This document shows positions 7,626 to 12,854 of a DNA stretch of 17,094 bases, in pieces. The notes beneath the pieces were generated by a model, which ran no database searches, had not been told where the DNA came from, and worked only from the letters and a program-made list of their open reading frames with translations. How positions within the stretch are numbered: position 1 is the stretch's first letter; every line of letters starts with the position of its first letter. The stretch is from Spirochaetaceae bacterium (GTDB lineage Bacteria; Spirochaetota; Spirochaetia; PWKH01), in contig PWNW01000181.1 in NCBI GenBank assembly GCA_003557605.1, positions 1 to 17,094 on the forward strand, written 5' to 3'. Both the position numbers and the translations under genes were made by a program.

Positions 7626-7653
7626 GGTACCTTGAGATTTCATGTTATGTCAA
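7624..7653 (-). promoter_or_regulatory. Sigma70-like promoter for the serC-gcv operon
   Basis: On the minus strand, a consensus -35 TTGACA (7653-7648) is followed by 18 bases and a -10 TACCAT (7629-7624, four of six). The predicted start near 7617 gives a leader of about 53 bases. Upstream of the -35, bases 7654-7709 are very rich in A and T, including AAAAATTTTT at 7682-7691, in a genome that is otherwise balanced; this looks like an UP element. The rpsU terminator isolates it from upstream genes. Confidence 0.65.
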
Positions 7654-7709
7654 TTTATTTCTTTGTTTTTGAGCAAAAAATAAAAATTTTTCTAATAATT
7701 GATGTATAC

Positions 7710-7736
7710 AAAAAAAACCGCCGAAATATCGACGGT
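7710..7736 (-). terminator. Intrinsic terminator after rpsU
   Basis: Read on the minus strand, ACCGTCGA pairs with TCGGCGGT (eight pairs, one of them G-U) around a TATT loop, followed by eight T including the last base of the stem. It lies 25 bases after the rpsU stop and before the serC promoter. This is a textbook Rho-independent terminator and ends the recO-thpR-recJ-rpsU transcript. Confidence 0.9.
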
Positions 7737-7761
7737 ATGTATTGAAGCATGGCCGAAAAGC

Positions 7762-7971
7762 TTAATAGCTTTTCATGGCCTTAACCTTTCTCAGCTTCTT
7801 CATCTGCTTTCTCTGGAGGGCTTTCTGTTTTCTGTTCTTGATAGTGGAGGGTTTCTCAAAATATTCACGTTTTTTCCATTCCCTGATGATTCCCTCTTTT
7901 TCCACCATTCGTTTAAATTTCTTAATGGCCTTTTCCAAAGGTTCAGTCTCATCAATACGTACGTAAGCTAT
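7762..7971 (-). CDS. rpsU: Ribosomal protein bS21, probable ATA start codon
   Basis: Small basic protein of the 30S subunit (bS21), which sits near the 3' end of 16S rRNA and aids initiation. Residues AYVRIDETEPLEKAIKKFKR at the N-terminus, then VEKEGIIREWKKREYFEKPS and a Lys/Arg-rich tail are clear family sequence. No ATG, GTG or TTG fits the expected start. AAGGAGGTGAT (7986-7976), an 11-base match to the 16S tail, leaves eight bases between GGAGG and the codon ATA at 7971, exactly where homologues have Met-Ala-Tyr. A TTG at 8001 is in frame, but lies upstream of the Shine-Dalgarno sequence and only about five bases from the predicted transcription start. I call 69 residues from ATA; a base error (ATG to ATA) would look the same. 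Confidence 0.85.
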   Translation of the reverse strand: MAYVRIDETEPLEKAIKKFKRMVEKEGIIREWKKREYFEKPSTIKNRKQKALQRKQMKKLRKVKAMKSY

Positions 7972-7975
7972 AGCA

Positions 7976-7986
7976 ATCACCTCCTT
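7976..7986 (-). promoter_or_regulatory. Extended Shine-Dalgarno sequence of rpsU
   Basis: AAGGAGGTGAT is complementary over 11 bases to the 3' tail of bacterial 16S rRNA, far longer than at other genes here. It fixes the rpsU start: the ATA codon at 7971 lies at normal distance. Because bS21 sits next to the anti-Shine-Dalgarno tail, such strong sites on rpsU messages have been linked to autoregulation in Bacteroidetes; the same may hold here, by inference. Confidence 0.75.
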
Positions 7987-8012
7987 CAAGCGTAGCAACA
8001 ACTTAGCTGCAC

Positions 8013-8040
8013 ACTATACCGTTTATCCGCTCTTTGTCAA
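8013..8040 (-). promoter_or_regulatory. Sigma70-like promoter for rpsU, inside the end of recJ
   Basis: TTGACA (8040-8035), a 16-base spacer and TATAGT (8018-8013, five of six) form one of the best promoter matches in the window. The -35 lies in the last codons of recJ (Leu-Thr-Lys), and the -10 lies just after the recJ stop. Predicted start near 8006, giving an rpsU leader of about 35 bases. It lets the ribosomal protein be expressed above the level of the repair genes. Confidence 0.75.
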
Positions 8041-10170
8041 TACAGCCTCTGCATTACGGTGGATGTCAAGAATCGTCAGCTGCAGCGTTTCTGTATTCCG
8101 GTAGTAGTTTCTTCCCAGCCTGAAGAGAATGTCAACCTTGTCGCCGAGGCTGAAGTCCTCTCCCATACGGTCGGCGGATTTCCAGAACACCGCCGGCCAT
8201 TTATGGCTGCCCGCAGCAATGAGCATTCTCAGATGCTGGGGGTCAGTTGTCCCCATCTGGGTAAGTTCTTCAATCACCACCTGACGTATCATGAACACCA
8301 GAGGCGGATGCTCCTCACCGTAGGGTTCCATCCGTTCAACCATGGAAATCAGCCCGGGGTCCATCATAGCGTGGGGAACCTCTGCATCAATCTCGAAAAC
8401 CCGCTGTGCGGCGGAGGGTTCCACATCCATGCCCCGCTCCCTGACACGCTGGATGAAGGCATCAAGCAAATCAGGGTGTAGACTGAAGCCCCCCGCACAC
8501 TGATGGCCCCCGTAATCTGTAAGCAGATCATCAAACTGGGAAAGAAAATCCTTCACATGCACCTGCTTGCCGCTTCTCATTGATCCGATCAGCTTATCTT
8601 CCAGATGGGCAATCACAATCGAGGGAACCTGGAAGCTGTTGAGCAGCCGTGAAGCAATGATCCCGGTTATTCCCCGGTTCATCTGTTTATCCTGCACCAC
8701 GATCATCCGTTCCCCAGAGGCACTGAAGCTTTTATCAGCCTTGGGAAACAGCCTGTTCCAGGCATCCTCCCCGAGACGCTTTCGTTCCCTGTTCAAGTCC
8801 GCAAGCCGGTCTGCAAGTTCCTCCTGCTGCTGCACGTCATCACTGAGCAGCAGTTCTACAGCAATACCGGGCACCCCAAGCCTCCCCGCTGCATTCAGCA
8901 TGGGCGATATCTGCCATCCGATATCGGTGGTGGAGAGCTGTTTTCCAGTAAGGTTCCGCTTGAACAACAGGGTACGCAGAGAAGAGCGCTGCTGCTTCTG
9001 CAGCGCATTGAGCCCATGCTTCACCAGAATCCTGTTCTCATCCCTCATGGGCATCAAATCTGCAATAGTGCCGATCGCCACCAGGTCAAGGATGTCACCA
9101 TATTCAGAGGAAAGCGACGGCTCCTGTCGATAGACATAGGCGTTAAACAGTGAAATCAGCACATCCAGTTCTATGCCGGCTCCCCCTGAATACCGCACAG
9201 ACCTGCTCATGTCAATCAGCTGCATCAGGCTCCTGCCCTTCAGAGACGGAAACACCCGCCAGATCTCCTGGGAGATGTCGTTGAGATGTATGTCCGCATG
9301 AGACCCGAAGGCCTGCCTGAGCTGACGCATCTCCTGCGGGGCATCATAGACCATGATCTCCCTGCCGGAAAGCATCGGCCAGAGCCTGGATTGTTCCGGG
9401 GGAAGCACTCCGGGATTCACCTCCTCCACTACCCGTTCAATCTCCACAAGATTTTCATAGAGAGCACACTCAATGACCACGGTATCATTACCAGGACGGG
9501 CATGGAGAAACACGATTTCCTGGCGATAGAACTGGGTTGCGGCAAACCGGAATGCCCAGATAAATTTTGCCGCTACTCCGCACCCGGCAAGGTCACGAAA
9601 GGGATACCCTGACCCTTCAATCTTAGGATTAATAATTGCTGCAGCGGGAGGAAGGTCCTGAGAAGGGAGGTGATGGTCCAGGATTACCGCATCAATACCC
9701 AGAGAAGCGGCATAAGCTATTTCTTTGATGTTTGAAATCCCGCAGTCTACGGTAATGAGCAAAGTGCCTCCCTCCTGGGCAAACTCGTCAATTCCTGAAA
9801 TGGTGATCCCGTAGGGTTCATCTCCCATGGGCAGTCTCCATGACACCTCTCCCCCTGCCTCTTCGATGCATTCCTTCAGCAGCACCGTGGAGGTCATGCC
9901 GTCAACATCCCTGTCTCCGAATATCCTGATTTTTTCCTTCTGCTGCACCGCATCCTGCACCCGTTCAACAGCGGTATCCATATCTTCGAAGAGAAATGGA
10001 TTATGAAGAAAGGCAAGGTCCGTCTCCAGGTAGAACTTCATTGAAGCACCGTCACTGATTCCGCGCCGTGCCAGCACCGAAGCAGTCAGGGCATCAATTG
10101 AGTAGGCAGTGCACAGTGCATCCAGAGTCTCACGGGAAATAGGTCGTTTGTTCCAGGCAGTTTGCTTCAT
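8023..10170 (-). CDS. recJ: Single-strand-specific 5'-3' exonuclease RecJ with a large internal insert
   Basis: A 715-residue DHH-family exonuclease that degrades single-stranded DNA 5' to 3' in recombination and mismatch repair, using two metal ions. Motifs in order: FGDRDVDGMTS (84-94), TVDCG (140-144), DHH (165-167), VAIGTIADLMP (364-374), NAAGRLG (426-432), the DHHA1 part with SMRSG (530-534) and DYGGHQCAGGFS (552-563), then a C-terminal OB-like region from about 590. Typical bacterial RecJ is 550-600 residues. The excess is an insert at about 213-350, between the GCGVAAKF helix and VAIGTIAD, which resembles a degenerate DnaQ-type exonuclease domain (see findings). The catalytic residues of RecJ itself are intact. 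The start overlaps the thpR stop as ATGA. Confidence 0.95.
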   Translation of the reverse strand: MKQTAWNKRPISRETLDALCTAYSIDALTASVLARRGISDGASMKFYLETDLAFLHNPFLFEDMDTAVERVQDAVQQKEKIRIFGDRDVDGMTSTVLLKECIEEAGGEVSWRLPMGDEPYGITISGIDEFAQEGGTLLITVDCGISNIKEIAYAASLGIDAVILDHHLPSQDLPPAAAIINPKIEGSGYPFRDLAGCGVAAKFIWAFRFAATQFYRQEIVFLHARPGNDTVVIECALYENLVEIERVVEEVNPGVLPPEQSRLWPMLSGREIMVYDAPQEMRQLRQAFGSHADIHLNDISQEIWRVFPSLKGRSLMQLIDMSRSVRYSGGAGIELDVLISLFNAYVYRQEPSLSSEYGDILDLVAIGTIADLMPMRDENRILVKHGLNALQKQQRSSLRTLLFKRNLTGKQLSTTDIGWQISPMLNAAGRLGVPGIAVELLLSDDVQQQEELADRLADLNRERKRLGEDAWNRLFPKADKSFSASGERMIVVQDKQMNRGITGIIASRLLNSFQVPSIVIAHLEDKLIGSMRSGKQVHVKDFLSQFDDLLTDYGGHQCAGGFSLHPDLLDAFIQRVRERGMDVEPSAAQRVFEIDAEVPHAMMDPGLISMVERMEPYGEEHPPLVFMIRQVVIEELTQMGTTDPQHLRMLIAAGSHKWPAVFWKSADRMGEDFSLGDKVDILFRLGRNYYRNTETLQLTILDIHRNAEAVLTKSG

Positions 10171-10715
10171 AGGGTTTGTTCCTGCAGTGCAGTTTCCGAC
10201 AAAAGTGAGTATTGAGCCCCATCAGGGGCCAGTACAGACTGGTACAGCCGAACAGCACCAACCGTCCAGCTGCCGGAAGGATGATTCTCAAACTGCGGCT
10301 GTTTCAGCAGTTTAGGAAGCACCGCATGTCTGTGCTTCACCCTTCCCACGGTTATGTGGGGGCTGAACCGCTTGGAATCACCCCCCTGAATCGTTCTTTC
10401 TAAAAGATAGTGCAGGAGCCTCAATTGCTCAACCCCCTGAACCACGGGGCTAATAATCACCCTCGGCTGGTTTCGGGAGGGAAAGGCGCTTATTCCCCGG
10501 CAGCCAATTTCAAAAACCCCGACTTTGCTGCATGCCTCCTGCAGCGCATCAGTCAGTGCCGGAATCCTTGCCTCATCCTGCTCTCCGAGAAATAAGAGGG
10601 TGGCATGCATGGCATGCGCGGCACGCACCGCCGGACATAAGATAATTTCTGATGCAGCTTCAGCAATTTTCTCACGCTCCTGCCTGGGAACATCCACAGC
10701 GATAAACATTCTCAT
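10167..10715 (-). CDS. thpR: RNA 2',3'-cyclic phosphodiesterase (LigT/ThpR, 2H family)
   Basis: A 182-residue member of the 2H phosphoesterase family, which opens 2',3'-cyclic phosphate ends of RNA and in some bacteria acts as a 2'-5' RNA ligase. The two defining HxTx motifs are present: HATL (37-40) and HITV (120-123), with the family start MRMFIAVDVP. Length is usual. The ATG at 10715 overlaps the recO stop (ATGA), with GGGAG nine bases before it; an ATG two codons later is possible. Its own stop overlaps the recJ start. Being locked by overlap between recO and recJ suggests coupled translation with two repair genes. A shared function is not implied by anything else in the sequence. Confidence 0.93.
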   Translation of the reverse strand: MRMFIAVDVPRQEREKIAEAASEIILCPAVRAAHAMHATLLFLGEQDEARIPALTDALQEACSKVGVFEIGCRGISAFPSRNQPRVIISPVVQGVEQLRLLHYLLERTIQGGDSKRFSPHITVGRVKHRHAVLPKLLKQPQFENHPSGSWTVGAVRLYQSVLAPDGAQYSLLSETALQEQTL

Positions 10716-11452
10716 ATCATATTGCTCCCTAATGTCTTCAATGATCCTTCGGTGACTTGATCAACCAGGCTGACCAGCAGCCCCTTCAGCTGCACCGCCG
10801 CACTTCGTGCAAGTCCCACCTTCATCGCCTCTGAAAAATTCCTGCCGAGGGTATGCTCAAGATATGATCGGGCACCTGGAGAGAGGACATGCTGTGCCTT
10901 GTCGGTACTGCAGCCGCTGCAGTTCAGAACTCCATCCATAGGATCCAGAATCATCGCCTCACTGCCCTTCACTCCCCTTCCGCAGGAAGCGCAAACACCG
11001 GGCTCTCCGAGAAACCCTGAGAGCATCAGGTATCTCCAGAGGAACTGTATGATCACAAGGTCCCGCCTCTCCGTCTGAGAAAGACCGTCCAGCGCATTCA
11101 GCATGATATCAAAGAGGCGGGGGTATTCCCCTCCCCCTGCATAGGTTTTCATGATGCATTCGGAAAAGAATGATGCGGTGTATATCAAAGGGAGGGATGA
11201 TGATATGTAGCTGCGGTACTCACGGGGACTGAAATCCTCAATTTTCCACGTCTTTTTCACCGGATTATAGTAGAGGACACAAGTACCGGAGATAAACTGC
11301 CCAATCTTCCCGGTCAGAGAACCCCGTTTAGCTCCGAATGCATCAGCTTCAATCATCCCGGCTTCAGGGGAAAGCAGCACCGCTCTTCGGTGCATGCCCG
11401 AAGTTTTTCTATGTGCAAGCACCACCGCTTCAACCGTCAGATTCCGTGTCAT
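10712..11452 (-). CDS. recO: DNA repair protein RecO
   Basis: A 246-residue RecO, which anneals single strands and, with RecR, loads RecA on SSB-coated DNA. An N-terminal OB fold covers about residues 1-80 (TVEAVVLAHRKTSGMHRRAVLLS start), followed by a helical region. A zinc-binding module has Cys154, Cys157, Cys178 and Cys181 in CASCG and CSGCS. Length is typical. It heads a transcript with thpR, recJ and perhaps rpsU. There is no Shine-Dalgarno sequence before the ATG at 11452, and a promoter lies so close that the message should begin at or near the A of the ATG (see the promoter entry). It is divergent from the C39 peptidase gene, with 95 bases between. Confidence 0.93.
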   Translation of the reverse strand: MTRNLTVEAVVLAHRKTSGMHRRAVLLSPEAGMIEADAFGAKRGSLTGKIGQFISGTCVLYYNPVKKTWKIEDFSPREYRSYISSSLPLIYTASFFSECIMKTYAGGGEYPRLFDIMLNALDGLSQTERRDLVIIQFLWRYLMLSGFLGEPGVCASCGRGVKGSEAMILDPMDGVLNCSGCSTDKAQHVLSPGARSYLEHTLGRNFSEAMKVGLARSAAVQLKGLLVSLVDQVTEGSLKTLGSNMI

Positions 11453-11458
11453 CGGCTT

Positions 11459-11487
11459 ATGATACGAAAAACCGCTTTTCTTGTACA
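11459..11487 (-). promoter_or_regulatory. Promoter predicting a leaderless recO message
   Basis: On the minus strand, TGTACA (11487-11482, four of six) is separated by 17 bases from TATCAT (11464-11459, five of six). Six bases follow, then the recO ATG at 11452, so the standard +1 position falls on its A. This agrees with the absence of any ribosome site before recO. The rest of the divergent gap, to 11547, shows no convincing plus-strand promoter. Confidence 0.5.
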
Positions 11488-11547
11488 GTAGCCTACCACT
11501 GCAAACAGGGAATTGGAGGATGGAACAGGCCCTGGTAAGCTTATCTC

Positions 11548-12144
11548 ATGAATGCCCATACCCTCGCCCGCATCCTGCTTCTGCTTGCCTCACTGGAGAC
11601 ATCAGAGGAAATGGAACAGAGACTGTTCATCAGGCAGGAGTTTGATGATTCCTGCGGTTTTGCCTCAGCAGCATCTCTGCTGCACTGCGTATGGGGCATT
11701 CCGGTCAACGAATCTGATCTGATCGACCTGGTCCTCAGTCCTGGGGAACATGAAGTGCATACTATTTCACTGCGGACCATCTCATGGCTGCTCTCTGAAT
11801 ACGGCATTGCATCCCAGGGCTACAGGCTGGAGATTGAGGACCTGCTGGAGACCCTCAGAAGATTCGGGCCTATGATCTGCTGGGACAGCAGGGATACGGG
11901 ACATTTTTTCCTGCTGCTGCACTCACTGCATGATGGAGCGCAGCAGGTGTACTTCACCGCCGACCCTGCTTCAGGGCTTGAGGTGCTGACCGCAGCGCAG
12001 CTGAAGAACCGATGGTCGGGGAAAGCGCTTCTAAGCGCCTCAGCATCACATGCCATGTCCAAAAAGCATGAGGAAATTCTCGAAGAGCGGTTTTACAGCT
12101 GGCGTGCCGTCCACAGCCGTATGTCGGAGATCAGATCATGGTGA
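11548..12144 (+). CDS. C39-like (papain-fold) cysteine peptidase, probably exported
   Basis: A 198-residue protein with the layout of peptidase family C39, best known for cutting double-glycine leaders in bacteriocin exporters and also found as stand-alone enzymes. The expected catalytic set is present: Q30 six residues before C36 in DDSCGFASAAS, H119 in TGHFFLLL, and D139 in TADPASG. A short hydrophobic stretch near the N-terminus (ILLLLASL, 9-16) after an Arg could be a signal peptide, although it is short. An in-frame stop at 11536 limits the start; the ATG at 11548 has no Shine-Dalgarno sequence, so a later start at residue 22 is possible. Its end overlaps the next gene by seven bases. 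Substrate unknown; no ABC exporter or double-glycine peptide was found here. Confidence 0.78.
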   Translation: MNAHTLARILLLLASLETSEEMEQRLFIRQEFDDSCGFASAASLLHCVWGIPVNESDLIDLVLSPGEHEVHTISLRTISWLLSEYGIASQGYRLEIEDLLETLRRFGPMICWDSRDTGHFFLLLHSLHDGAQQVYFTADPASGLEVLTAAQLKNRWSGKALLSASASHAMSKKHEEILEERFYSWRAVHSRMSEIRSW

Positions 12145-12791
12145 GGATGCTATGTTTTTTTCTTATGCTGCCCCATATGGTTTCAGCCCTGCAGTTCACC
12201 CATCAGCTCACAGCGGCAGCTCTGCCCTCAGGGGAGATGCAGGTCATCTCTGCAGCAGACCTCACCTTTGAAGTCTCACCTGAGATATCAGCATCGGTAT
12301 CAGCTTCAACAGAGGGAGAGGGATTTCCCCTTCCCTGGGAATTCCGCTCCTTGTCCGTCTCCTTCTCCAAGCCCCTGGTAAGCACCCTCTCCCATGAGCT
12401 CTCAGTTTCCCTTCACCTCAGCTGGCACAGCGGAAGCAGGGTGCACATCAGAACAGCCCTTGAAGGATCATACAACACCCCTCCTGTCTCTCACCTATTT
12501 TCCGGTTCATTCACCCTTGCTCCTCCCTGGGGAGCGTCCTACCAGGCGAACGCATCAATGCTTCATGCGGTAACGTCAGAAGTGGGATTTTCCGTATTTG
12601 CTGCGCTGGAGGGTTCCATCAATGAACCGCTGATGTCAGGAACCCCTGGAACAGTCTCATCAACCCTGAGAACCGGTTTCAGAAGCTCCTTCATCCATGA
12701 TCAGATTTCCCATCATATCTCATTGAGCATACTTTTTTTCTCCTATGAAATCCGCAGAGAAGTGAGATATCTTTTTGTCCGCAGCTGGTAG
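12138..12791 (+). CDS. Secreted protein, probable small outer-membrane beta-barrel
   Basis: I do not recognise the family. The 217-residue product starts with a clear signal peptide (MVRMLCFFLMLPHMVSA, likely cut after VSA at about residue 17). The rest has no long hydrophobic helix and is rich in Ser, with alternating polar and nonpolar stretches such as LSVSFSKPL, HELSVSLHLSW, RVHIRTALEG and VGFSVFAALEG. It ends in a strand-like stretch with a terminal Trp (VRYLFVRSW), as in many outer-membrane barrel proteins. Size would suit about eight strands. GGAG eight bases before the ATG at 12138 supports the start, inside the end of the C39 peptidase gene. The tight coupling suggests a joint function, for instance cutting or exporting a cell-surface polypeptide, but this is inference. 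Confidence 0.7.
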   Translation: MVRMLCFFLMLPHMVSALQFTHQLTAAALPSGEMQVISAADLTFEVSPEISASVSASTEGEGFPLPWEFRSLSVSFSKPLVSTLSHELSVSLHLSWHSGSRVHIRTALEGSYNTPPVSHLFSGSFTLAPPWGASYQANASMLHAVTSEVGFSVFAALEGSINEPLMSGTPGTVSSTLRTGFRSSFIHDQISHHISLSILFFSYEIRREVRYLFVRSW

Positions 12792-12797
12792 TTTTTG

Positions 12798-12826
12798 TTG
12801 ATGTTGCCACGGTGTTTGAGTACATT
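12798..12826 (+). promoter_or_regulatory. Possible promoter before lon
   Basis: TTGATG, 17 bases and TACATT (four of six each) lie in the 63-base gap before lon, predicting a start near 12833. The match is weak, and read-through from the upstream gene is possible. No CIRCE-type heat-shock inverted repeat was seen in this gap. Confidence 0.35.
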
Positions 12827-12854
12827 ACAGTTAACGTATTGTGGAGGAAACCCT

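Noticed and set aside
11482..11505. SOS (LexA) box between recO and the C39 gene
   Set aside because: TGTACAGTAG and the imperfect CAGTAG/CCACTG repeat do not fit the E. coli or Bacillus LexA consensus spacing.
11520..11547. GGAGGATGGAACAG before the C39 gene as its true ribosome site and start
   Set aside because: The ATG at 11520 is out of frame with the peptidase, and an in-frame stop at 11536 blocks upstream starts in the peptidase frame; reading from 11520 gives no C39 sequence.
12792..12854. CIRCE or other heat-shock operator before lon
   Set aside because: No TTAGCACTC/GAGTGCTAA-type inverted repeat is present; only GTTAAC and weak hexamers were seen.
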